DNA of 64,000 nt from Gerris lacustris. Taxonomy: Eukaryota > Arthropoda > Insecta > Hemiptera > Gerridae. Positions 42,220 to 51,447 of this stretch are shown here, piece by piece. Every line of letters starts with the position of its first letter. The stretch's first letter is position 1. Where the stretch lies: positions 48,486,024 through 48,550,023 of the forward strand of contig OX578285.1 of assembly GCA_951217055.1 (NCBI GenBank), given 5' to 3'. The notes beneath the pieces are model-generated. The model ran no database searches. It was not told where the DNA came from and saw nothing but the letters and a program-made list of their open reading frames with translations. Position numbers and translations under genes: made by a program.

Positions 42220-42800
42220 TATCTACGATTGATACGAAATATTAACATTGTATCTCTATTTAGATGCGTAGAAAGTGATTCTTTACGTACTTGTATTCAT
42301 TGCGCATTCGCGTCTCATAATTCCTCTTTTTCCGCTCTAGTGCGGTAAAAAAGAAGAATTCTTTTTCTCCTTTTAATGCATGATTAGCGAGTTTTTTTTT
42401 TTACATTTAACAAAACTAATTTGCTGTTTGTTTAATTAAAGTAACTGTTTATATCGAGTTTTTAGTGAAAAACAATGATTGATTTATGTCATTATGACGA
42501 AAATGAGGAGAATAATACGCCTCCCGAAATAATTAATTTGGCACAAAATACAACTAATGAATTAATGTCATCTTTATCAAAAGAGAAATAGAAACTTACA
42601 TTCAGGAAGTTTAGTAATTTTTTTTTTTCTGTATTTATTATTAAAATCTAACAATCGAAGATAAAGTACGGTATGACACTCGTGGGAAAACTGCATTTTT
42701 CTTTGCTCGTGTGGTTTTACTACCCTCGCTGTCGCTCGGGTGCAAACTCCACACTCGCATGCACAATGCTACTTTCCGCACTAGATGCGTAATGTACTAT
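42220..42800 (+). mobile_element. Family C element, copy 3
   Basis: Most complete forward copy: TATCTACGATTGATACGAAA, the NRF-1-like region (here TGCGCATTCGCG), a hairpin at about 42319-42360, GCGAGTTTT, a small frame at 42475, AACAATCGAAGATAAAG, TCGTGTGGTTTTACTACCC and, at the right edge, GCGTAATGTACTATT. It abuts an (AT)n run. Confidence 0.8.
42475..42591 (+). pseudogene. Small frame in family C, possible Crypton-like N-terminus
   Basis: ATG at 42475 opens 38 codons reading MIDLCHYDENEENNTPPEII then NLAQNTTNELMSSLSKEK and a TAG. The 13 kb copy, read past its stops, continues with YELTYRKFIK. The other copies (62330, and reverse starts at 51183 and 13326) encode the same acidic start with different breaks. 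The pattern acidic tail, then L-x-x-x-S-K-E-K-Y-x-x-x-Y-x-x-F-x-x-W, is one I associate with the N-terminus of insect Crypton-like tyrosine recombinases. That is inference: no catalytic domain is present in any copy. Confidence 0.4.
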
Positions 42801-42801
42801 T

Positions 42802-42802
42802 A

Positions 42803-42842
<40 letters not shown>
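42802..42842 (+). repeat. (AT)n microsatellite
   Basis: AT dinucleotides joining a family C copy to the GGGAGGT-motif region, as also happens at 54500-54650. Confidence 0.95.
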
Positions 42843-42847
<5 letters not shown>

Positions 42848-43155
42848 TAATCACCTCTCTTGCGAACACACCTCCCTTGCGGACTGTTCGCTAGAGAGGT
42901 GATTATGTCTACAACTCGAAATCTGTAACTTTTTATTTCTTTGTCCTCTAGGGAGGTATTTTTGACTTTTTAAACAACAAATATACCTCCGTAGCGAACA
43001 AAAATATACAGACCTCTCCAGCGATCAATTTCATTCAAAAACACCTCTTTAGAGACCATACCTCTTTTAAGGCCAAAATTATGTAAAAATAGCTCCGTGG
43101 CGACCATACCTCCGTTAAAGCCAAAATAATATAAAAATACCTCCTAAAAGACCAT
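42843..43155 (-). repeat. Degenerate GTTCGCTAGGGAGGT-motif repeat
   Basis: The first 60 bases form a hairpin: ATAATCACCTCTCTTGCGAA pairs with GTTCGCTAGAGAGGTGATTA. Nine versions of ACCTCC(C/G)TAGCGAAC follow on this strand at irregular 20-40 base spacing (for example ACCTCCGTAGCGAAC, ACCTCTCCAGCGATC, AGCTCCGTGGCGACC, ACCTCCGTTAAAGCC). On the other strand they read like the two motif words in each unit of the 50.6-54.2 kb array. Confidence 0.7.
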
Positions 43156-43159
43156 TCTT

Positions 43160-43695
43160 ATTTGGAGCCAATTACTTCTTTCTTGATTGCTTCTTATTTA
43201 ATTATTGTAAAAGTTATTTTATTCTGAGCTTATGTATGGACAAAAGTATACATTATAATTGTATACATAGCACAGTAATGTATTGCTTTTCCTTTTACAT
43301 TGGTATTACATCTATATCTCTCAATGAACTACTGCAGCCATTAGTTTTTATATTTATGATACTACTAAAAAAACTATTTAATACCTACTATAGCTTTGAT
43401 CCTAGGTTATTATTTAAAAAAATATATTCTATAGTGTTAAAGCATTCGAGTTTAAGGAAATTTTTGTAACATCCAATTCATTGAATTTTTAAAATTCGAA
43501 ATTAGTTAATAAATAGTTTTGATAATAAAATTGTTTTTGAGTTAATATAACCGATTACTTTTTAAAACGATTAAAGATTTATGGTTTAGCTGAAGCAAGG
43601 AAAAATAGCTAACTGATTTTTTTCTGCTCCTCAAATCTAATGATTCATTTTTTGTTATACATATTAAAAAATCAATTTTCCTTATTTAAGTTTTT
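43160..43695. other. AT-rich unassigned interval
   Basis: A 77-codon frame (43236-43469) is hydrophobic and T-rich with no domain. I treat it as chance. Confidence 0.4.
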
Positions 43696-43696
43696 G

Positions 43697-43980
43697 GTAG
43701 TTGGTAGTATTCATACTACGGAAAGTATAAATTTTAATTTAAATCAAATTATAATTATTATTAACAACGGGAGATAGAGAGAGAAAAATAGCGGACGGGT
43801 TCGATTCCCCGCCGAGAAGAAGTTATTTTTATGATACATTTTGTTAAAATTTTGAATAATAATTAAATTTACTGACGAAAACTAATCAATAGAAAACACT
43901 AGGCTAAGTAATTATGAACTCTTATAATATGAGAAAGTTGTCTGAGTTGTCTCGGACCGATTCCTATATTTTTGATATGC
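43697..43980 (+). repeat. Inverse partner of 31219-31285, then family B fragment
   Basis: 43697-43765 inverts the 31.2 kb repeat. From about 43775 family B text follows: GAGAGAAAAATAGCGGACGG, GGTTCGATTCCCCGCC, AGTTATTTTTATGATACA, and ATATGAGAAAGTTGTCTGAG. Confidence 0.7.
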
Positions 43981-43984
43981 TTAA

Positions 43985-44612
43985 AAACCATTATTTACTC
44001 TTCATATAGAAAAAACTATAGAGGGCATCTCTTCTGCTGGTTTACATATAATATGTCACCAAATTTGAAGCGATTCATAATAAAATTGTAGGCCCTATAA
44101 AGGTCATTTAAGGTTAAGGTTTTTAAGATTATTTATTTGTTGAATAAAGGGGAGAGGTTTTGTCGTCGCATACTAGTACTAGGAAAGGAAGCACACACAC
44201 GCTGACATGGAAGGAGAGAGGTAGAAAAGACTAACACCGAATAGACCTCGAGTTCAGAGTTCAGACTTACTGGCAGCTTATTCATTCATTTTTTTAATAG
44301 ATATGATAAACTCCTATTTGTATTTCACACTAGCCTTGACCCCGCGCTCCGCGCGGGGCTCATGCTAGGTATTAGTGGCTAAGTTTCCTATTGTCATGTA
44401 GGCCTAGCAATTAAATGAAATGGCTAAATGATGTTGTTTCCAAGCCTTCTAGGAATAAAATCAGGACTATATTGTACATCATTCATTCCTTTACTAAGAA
44501 TATAATTTTTTTCCAAATCGTAGTTTGGAGTCTATCTATATATTTACAAAATAGCCAATAGAAACTAATTAATATGTATAACAATTAACAAAATAATAAA
44601 AAAGGTAAAAAA
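43985..44612. other. Unassigned interval with a CG-rich palindrome
   Basis: CTAGCCTTGACCCCGCGC and GCGCGGGGCTCATGCTAG (44331-44368) form an 18-bp imperfect stem with a TCC loop. A strong GC hairpin a few bases before CTAG recalls Helitron 3' ends, but the base that follows is G and not T, and no 5' end was found. Confidence 0.4.
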
Positions 44613-44614
44613 GG

Positions 44615-45445
44615 TTGGCACGGGGCCGGATAGCATGGCACGCCGAAAATCAAACTCGTCTTGATTGTCATCGCGCCACGCATTTCAGGTCGTGCTATGC
44701 ACGGAGACCGCCACACACTGGCATGTTTCGTCCGTTTTGTGGACGGCGTGCTTGCACGCTATGCAATGCACGCGTAGTGTAAAGCGGCTCATACACTACA
44801 CGTGCATTGCATGGCGTGCAATCACGCCTTGCCAAAATCGGACGAAACGTGCCAGTGTGTGGAAGTCTCCGTGCCTAGCACGGCCTGCAATGCTTGGCAC
44901 GATGAGAAAATCAAGACGAGTTTGATTTTCGGCGCGCCATGCCATCCGGCCCCGTGCCACGTGCTAGTGTGTAGGCCTTTTTCGCGCCACGTGCTAAGAG
45001 TGCAACATCTTTTGAGGTTATATTTCGTTCGCTAGCATCAAGAGATTCTTGCTTGTATTTCTTTAAAATGAGTGATACATCCGTTTTTCTGTCACCCAAT
45101 TTCTTGCCGTTGTTTATTGACGCTTATAGAAATCACCCCATTGTTTGTGGCGAGTTAAGTGCAAAGTTATCTTTCTTCTTCAACCAATTTCTAGTCCATA
45201 TTTGCCTCTTCTTCCGTTTCTCCTTCCTATCTATCTTCATGTATCACGCCAATCTGCTAAAGCTTTATGTTTCGTTACTACAGGCATAACTGGTCGTGTA
45301 CACTAAAAAATCACAGTATGAACTCCGACTTCTAGCACGTCACAGAGCGAACTGCATTTTACAGTGTGTGGCGCACGGCGTGCCAAAATATAAAAATGGC
45401 ACGGCGTGCAATGCATGTGTAGTGTATGGACCGCTTAAGAGCCGC
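44615..45445. mobile_element. Harbinger-like element with long palindromic left part
   Basis: 44617-44785 and 44797-44962 are near-mirror reverse complements: GGCACGGGGCCGGATAGCAT against ATGCCATCCGGCCCCGTGCC, and GAAAATCAAACTCGTCTTGA against TCAAGACGAGTTTGATTTTC. The text then runs through GCCACGTGCTAGTGTGTAGG. The element's far side (45360-45440) repeats CACGGCGTGCAATGCA and GTAGTGTATGGACCGCTTA. CACGTGCTAGTGTGTA-type subterminal words and a MADF-like gene fragment suggest PIF/Harbinger, but target duplications are not clear. Confidence 0.55.
45068..45286 (+). pseudogene. MADF-like N-terminal fragment
   Basis: ATG at 45068 opens a frame reading MSDTSVFLSPNFLPLFIDAY then RNHPIVCGELSAK, followed by a hydrophobic, apparently frameshifted tail to the stop at 45284-45286. 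F-I-D-A-Y-R-x-H-P fits the first helix of MADF (Myb/SANT-like) DNA-binding domains, found in many insect proteins including the second, DNA-binding protein of Harbinger transposons. Only about 35 residues fit, so the copy is broken. The setting next to Harbinger-like palindromes supports a transposon origin over a host gene. Confidence 0.5.
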
Positions 45446-45537
45446 TTAATAATCAGTTTCGAAATTTATGATCGGTTGATTCATTTATCGAAATGAATGA
45501 ATCTGACATTTTCTAATAAAATAAACAATATAAAAAT

Positions 45538-45790
45538 AATAGACAGCCAATTAGTATAGCACATAGTTTCCTCGCATCCTATCATCTACTTTATTCTTAT
45601 ATTAACATTAACATTATTGTTATATTAGATTATTGTTATATTTTTTATTGTGTAAAAACTATTAATAGTTTTAGCGATCTTTAACACTTCATAGCGGTGT
45701 CGCTGTTGGTTTTACTAAAACATTGTATTTGAAAAAATGTCTCACTAAATAGATGAAAAAATGTCTCATTGAATGAAATTTGGCATACTT
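45538..45790 (+). mobile_element. LINE 3' end followed by family A block
   Basis: AGCACATAGTTTCCTCGCAT, ACTTTATTCTTATATTAACA and TTTTAGCGATCTTTAACACT match 49190-49330 in the same order. So a LINE tail and family A are joined the same way at two loci. Confidence 0.6.
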
Positions 45791-45794
45791 ATTC

Positions 45795-47010
45795 TTAAAA
45801 TTCATAAGAAAACCCAAAAATAATTATTTATTTTGCTCTAAATTTGGTGTGTCTTCCGTTTTTTTACACGGAAAAAATCTAGTTTATGAGATATTGATGA
45901 AAATAGGAAACCTATTTTAAATAAAATGTAATGGCAACATTTTGTAAAATAATTGTCGAAAAAAAAAGTTGAGTTTACATTTTTGTAGCGACACGGTAAG
46001 CGATGTTTTTTTACAATATGAAATACCAAGACTAAACAATATTACATTTAATACATTTTTTTAGTACGAAACAAGAAATTTTTTTTAACAATATAAATAT
46101 AAATCCTAAGACCTAAAAAAATATAAATAAAATTTAAACACTTATTGGACAGTTCAAATGAAGTGGGTGATGTAATATTTTTTTTATTTAAATAATAAAT
46201 AATGGTAATATTGGTAATCGTTACAGAATTGTAAGTTATCTATATGATTATGTCTCTCTTACTCTATGAGTAAGACGCTGACACGTTGACTCGCTACAAA
46301 ATATCTCAAAACATAAGAATTATTGTAAATACTTTACTACAGATTATACAGATAGACGCTTGGCCGCTTGTAGGACACTAAAAAAAGGGGTATAATGAGA
46401 TGTTTAGATTAATTATTTAGACTTCCAACTATTTAGATTAGTTATGATTAACTATTTAGACTATATTATCTGACTTACAACTTTTAAAAATTATTTTGGC
46501 TATCAGGGACAAAGATGAGTTATTCTGTTCCAAATGACTAAAAATGTATCCAGATAAACAAATATAAATTTTAATATTTCTTATATAGAGGTTTTACCAT
46601 ATAGTGATGTCATTTAGATTACCGAATTTTTAGATTATTTAGCTACAAGTGTATGCTATTTAGTAGGGTAATCAATATTTTTTAACAAGGTATGTACAAC
46701 AAAAATTGTTATTCCCACAATTTTTCGTGTATACACATTATAATGTGTAATGAATAACATAATTTGTATTTATACTGTTGAAAACAAAAAGTTCTTAGAA
46801 TGAGGGTGTTAAAACAGTAAAAGACTCAGTTTCATGTTGTTAAATGAAACAAAGAGAGAGTACCCGATCTTATTATAGTTTCCCTGAATGGTTTTGCTAG
46901 GACTAACGATGAGATAGAATTGTTTCAAGGAATCTTTTGGACGAACGAAATATGTGTATACATTTTTAACACACTCACAATTTAAAGATTTACTTTATTT
47001 ATGAATACTT
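45795..47010. other. AT-rich unassigned interval
   Basis: Includes a family-B-like scrap (CGGAAAAAATCTAGTTTATG, 45869-45888). No gene or terminal repeat seen otherwise. Confidence 0.45.
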
Positions 47011-47012
47011 GT

Positions 47013-47043
47013 GACATCCGGTAGGAACTTCCTACCGGATGTC
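47013..47043. repeat. Perfect 15-bp-arm palindrome
   Basis: GACATCCGGTAGGAA + C + TTCCTACCGGATGTC, an exact inverted repeat with a one-base centre. It is followed by CGTGACTGTCGTGACACG, which also pairs with itself. Confidence 0.95.
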
Positions 47044-47274
47044 TCGTGACTGTCGTGACACGACATGTATTTTTTATTTTTAAATTTGTGCGTAAACTTA
47101 GTTGATAATATGCGAATACGTTTATTTTTGCTAGGCGTAAAAGGCTTGTAAAGCAAAAAAAGCAATAGCTAGGGATATTAGAAAGTATGGCAATTACAGG
47201 TCGGTATTAATGGCATGGTTTTAATTCATATTGAAGCATTGCCTCCTCTTTTTCTTTTTTACTGGTGGCATCCC

Positions 47275-47325
47275 ACTGGTGACCCCTTTTTTACTGGTGA
47301 CCCCTTTTTTACTGGTGACCCCTTT
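47275..47325 (+). repeat. Three copies of an 18-bp tandem
   Basis: ACTGGTGACCCCTTTTTT at 47275 and 47293, and ACTGGTGACCCCTTT at 47311. Because 18 is a multiple of three, the local frame repeats TGDPFF. Confidence 0.95.
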
Positions 47326-47329
47326 ACAC

Positions 47330-48260
47330 TTTCTTGCCATTTCGCGTTTTCAATCATTTTTAAAATAATTATGAGTATTTTATTCACCTCTAACCACCTA
47401 TATATAGTCCTATTTAATTATTTCTTTCCTTCTTTTACGATTTTTAATTTTTCGAAGCCAAAGAAATTGATATGACAAAAGAGATTTAATCAACTTATTA
47501 AATAATAATAATAATAAATAATTGAAAAATGATAAGATGTGACTAGTGAAAGATATTGCTTTAATATTATTGTACGAGTACAATACAGACATATATCTTA
47601 TCATGTACTTGTACTTTAACATACTAATGTATACATTTTTTATAGGATTTATTGAGTAGCAAATTTATACTAGTAGTCAATGGATGACAAATAATTAGGT
47701 ACCTATTTTGTTATCAGCTGTTTTTGGATAGTAACAGTTTCGTTTTCGTATAATCGGAAAGACTATAGAAGAAGTAGGGAGATAAATAAACTCAATAGAA
47801 CGTGGTGGCGGTGTCATGAAAGATTACGAGTTAAAAGGGTATCAAACTTTCTTAGAACACAGCAACACAGGAATAGAATTTAAGAATCAGAGTTTTGCGA
47901 TTCGTTATTATCAATCTTAAATTTAATTTTTTATATAATAAGAATTGCTTTTTAACAAAAATAATATATAATAATATGGGTGATGGGTAATTAAGACCTA
48001 CTATCGAAATTCCATTAAAGTCAGACAAGTAGTTTTTAAGGTAAAATGTTGCCACCCAACGTTCACAAAAAGTTTAGATGGATCAACAGTGCTGATATTT
48101 CTGATTTTTAAGGCATCAATTTTTCGGTCTTCGGCACGATCACAATGCTTTCGATACCTTTCAACTCGTGTTGTTTTATGTTTTATTATAAAAAATTTAA
48201 TGTTTTATTTATAAAATTTATATCAGCATATCAGCTGAGAATTGAGTTTATTTATTTGTT
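47330..48260. other. AT-rich unassigned interval
   Basis: 48105-48175 has CGGTCTTCGGCACGATCACA, distantly like the ends near 39030 and 49730. No gene seen. Confidence 0.4.
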
Positions 48261-48261
48261 T

Positions 48262-48800
48262 TTACTCTCATATAAAGAGAAAGTATTGTGAAGCGCGAAA
48301 AATCGATTTTGAGATTTTTATGGATACATGTTAAGAGAGTCTCCTAATTCCAAAAAAGTGTTTTTTAAAAAATGTCTGTCGTCTGTACAAACGCCTGGAA
48401 CCTAAACCACTGGGTCTGACGAAATTTGGCATACATGTTCAGAAAAACATACCCCAAGGCGAAATCGAGAAATAAATTTTAGCTCTAAATTTAGGGGCGC
48501 TATCCCCCAAAAACTTTGAGAAAACATGAAAAAAAATTATTTCTTGAAAACGGTTCCAACAATTTTGATTAAAAAAAGTCTAAAATGTAGTCCATTTTAA
48601 TACGAATCTAACGATATAAGCCGTTCCCGGGAAAAATCTAGTCCCTGAGAAAATAGCTTAAAACGCGGACGGAGCGAGCCCGGGTTCGATTCCCCGCCCC
48701 GGAAAAATTATTTTTAATGTGGTTTGTTTTATATATTTTTAATGATAAATTTTGATGAAAAGATCAATAATAAATTAATTTATAAACGAAAACTAGTAAA
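48262..48800 (+). repeat. Family B, near-complete copy
   Basis: Begins with CTCATATAAAGAGAAAGTAT, then AAATGTCTGTCGTCTGTA, TTTGGCATACATGTTC, TTTTAGCTCTAAATTTAGG, CTAACGATATAAGCCGTT and the box CCCGGGTTCGATTCCCCGCC. TTTTTAATG is duplicated after the box. Confidence 0.75.
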
Positions 48801-49032
48801 TGGATAAAACTACAATTACTACTTTGTAATTAGTAACCACAGTTCTGAAAGCAATAATCAAAATAATATTAAAAAGGCACGTCGTCACCCTTTTGAAATG
48901 TGTCATAGAGATATTACTGTGCTACCGATAAATCTTTTATGTAAGAAAGCAGTTTTATTGCAATTTAAAAAAAAAAGGTAAAACACAATTAACCATAATT
49001 ATTTACTGCGTTTAAAATGATTAAATACAGTT

Positions 49033-49255
49033 ATGAATAAGTTCCATGTTGCAATACAAAAAAACAAAACAACAAAGACTCGCTATACGTACCAAGTATC
49101 AAAACATTACTACCAACTTCCGCACTGTCTTAAAAATATCATATCATTTCACACATTGAATCGCAAACTAAATAGACTGCCAATTAGTGTGGCACATAGT
49201 TTCCTCGCATCCTTTCATGTACTTTATTCTTATATTAACATTAACATTATTGTTA
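49033..49255 (+). pseudogene. Probable LINE RT C-terminal scrap
   Basis: Reads YTYQVSKHYYQLPHCLKNII then SFHTLNRKLNRLPIS. The pattern resembles the last part of insect non-LTR RTs (Y..x..LYNxLPxxIKx....F+xxLKxxL). Only about 60 codons are comparable. The DNA matches the 45.5 kb locus and runs directly into family A. Confidence 0.4.
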
Positions 49256-49299
49256 TAAATATTGGATTATTGCTATATTGTTTATTCTGTAAAAACTAT

Positions 49300-49760
49300 T
49301 AATAGTGTTTAGCGATCTTTAACACTTCAAAGCGGTTCACTGTTGGTTTTACTAAAAAAATGTATTTGAAAAAAATGTGTGTCTCATTAAATAGATGAAG
49401 TTTGATTTTTTCCCTACCTAAAATTCTAATTTTAAATTTGAAGTTCACGTTTACGCAAGCGTTGCGCGTGAACGCTTGATCGGATAACGTTGTCCAACGA
49501 ACTCGTCCTGGGTATTGGTAAAATGAACATGTCTACCAAATTTCATCAAAATTGGTCGACATTTACTCAAGTTATCGTCGCACGTTTCAGGATTTGCGGA
49601 CACACAGACCGACAGACAGACAGAAACAAGACCAAAAATGTTCCCTCATGTCTGAAACGGATTTCTGTCTTGGAATTTTTAAAATCGGAGACATAAAACT
49701 TTTTCGTTCTCAATAGTGAACACAATGCTTCCGTTACCTTCGGTAAGCTCGGAAGCAAAA
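49300..49760 (+). repeat. Family A copy with CAGACAGA tail and hAT-arm text
   Basis: TTTAGCGATCTTTAACACTT, AAGTTCACGTTTACGCAAGC, GGATAACGTTGTCCAACGAA, AAATTTCATCAAAATTGG, TCAAGTTATCGTCGCACG, ACACAGACCGACAGACAGAC, then ATTTCTGTCTTGGAATTTTT and GTAAGCTCGGAAGCAAAA, as in the hAT foldback at 38.98-39.08 kb. Confidence 0.7.
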
Positions 49761-49764
49761 ATAT

Positions 49765-50300
49765 CCACTTTGATTTAATAATAATAATAATAAAACAAAA
49801 AAACAAGAAAACAAGTATTTATTTATATATAATTATAAAAACGCTTTAACTATATCAATACTATAACTGACTCCCTACTCCTACACTGATGTATCTACCT
49901 ACATATTTATTAAAAACATTAGCGCTTTAGAGTTTTATTTTCTCTACTGAGGGTCCTCACCATTCTTTATCTCATTATTATATTTTTTCATATAATATTT
50001 CTATGTATGCAACACAAACACAGAATATATTGAAGAATATATGTGTGTGTGTAAATAATGTAATATGTAATTTAAAATATAATGTAATGTATTTACTATG
50101 GTGAAATAAAAACAATTCATTCCTTCATTTGACCCCTGGTTTTTCTCATATTTTCGAATATCTGAAGAACAATTTTAGAAGTTACATACTCTCCTACAAC
50201 CTTAAATATCGAAACAGAGAAGACAAGAAGAAGAAAGAAAGAAAGAAAGAAAAAATAGTACGGGGGACGCATATCACACAGAAAAACGCACTCCAGAGAA
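49765..50300. other. AT-rich unassigned interval
   Basis: Short (AATA)n (49777-49792), a GTGTGTGT run (50042-50051) and an (AGAA)n run (50230-50252). No gene. Confidence 0.5.
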
Positions 50301-50304
50301 ATCC

Positions 50305-50545
50305 ATGTTGCTTCTAGTCCGCCGCGAACTCAGTGAAAAATTACAACTTCAAATCTGTCAGCCGCGGACAGTCGCCTTATGTTTGACCAGTTTAATGCAA
50401 TATTATAGACTATAGACCACAGGGTCCGCCGTGGACAGATTCCTTCTGTTCGACCAGGATAATGCAAAATAACAGCACACAGAGTCCGCCGCAGACCAAA
50501 TACTTGTCCGCCGCAGACAGTCCGCTTCCTGTGTGACCGGGCCTT
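50305..50545. mobile_element. MITE with TCCGCCGC(G)GAC repeats, Harbinger-like end
   Basis: GTCCGCCG words recur at about 50318, 50426, 50487 and 50508, each near GGACAG or GCAGACAG. The right end read inward is GGCCCGGTCACACAGGAAGC, followed outside by TTTAA. GGCCxGGTCACAC-type ends are common in Harbinger MITEs. The left end is not exact. Confidence 0.5.
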
Positions 50546-50865
50546 TAAGCTCGGAAAGAATAAAAAAAGATAAAATATAGGTACACTAATATATATGATC
50601 GCTTAGGAGGTGTTTCTATAGTATATTGGCTGCGCTAAGCAGGCGCGAAAAAAAAAAAAATCCAAAGAAGGTTTTTTTATTATTAAATGATGTAATTTTA
50701 TGTTTTCAATTTACTGAAACTCTCAAAGGAAATAATTTATGTTTTTAGGATTTGCACATATAGATCCAAATGGTGTTGTATGTAAAATGTTCGCATAGGA
50801 GGTGTTTTTAGATTATATTGGCTGCTAGGGAGGTACGACAAAAAAATCTATTTTGTTAAAAAAAT

Positions 50866-51447
50866 AGTACATTACGCGTCGAGTGCGGAAAGTAGCATTT
50901 TGCATGCTAGTGTGGAGTTTGCACCCGAGCGACAGCGAGGGTAGTAAAACCACACGAGCAATGCAAAATGCCTTTTTCGCTCGAGTTGCGTACCGTACTT
51001 TATCTACGATTGTTAGATTTAAATAATAAATACAGAAAAAAATTAACTTGCTGTATGTAAGTTCGTATCTCTCTCTCTTGATAAAGATGGCATTAATTCT
51101 TGAGTTGTATTTATTGCCGAATTAATTTTTTCTGGAGGAGTATTATTCTCCACATTTTCGTCAAAGTCATTTGATTTACTCATTGTTTTTCACTAAAAAC
51201 TCGATATAAACCGTTACTTTAATAAAAAAAAAAAACAGCAAATTAGTTTTGTTAAATGTAAACAAACTTTCTAATCGTGCGTAAAGCTGAAGAATTCCTC
51301 TTCTTTACCGCACTAGTGTGGTAAAGAAGAGGAATTGTTCAGAACTATGAGACGCGCATGCGCAATGAATACAAGTACGTAAATAATCACTTTCTACGCA
51401 TCTAAACAAAGATATAATGTTTATATTTCGTATCAATCGTAGATAAA
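50866..51447 (-). mobile_element. Family C element, copy 4, inserted in the array
   Basis: Begins at the outer arm AATAGTACATTACGCGTCGA, then GTAGTAAAACCACACGAGC, ATCTACGATTG, the small reverse frame from 51183 (MSKSNDFDENVENNTPPE), a hairpin at 51293-51337, GCGCATGCGC, and ends ATCAATCGTAGATAAAAG. Array text resumes immediately after, with T-rich sequence on both sides. Confidence 0.85.
51293..51337. repeat. Hairpin of family C copy 4
   Basis: AATTCCTCTTCTTTACCGCA pairs with TGTGGTAAAGAAGAGGAATT, a 21-bp stem with one G-T-type mismatch. The stem sequence (CTTCTTTACC) differs from other copies, yet pairing is retained. Confidence 0.9.
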
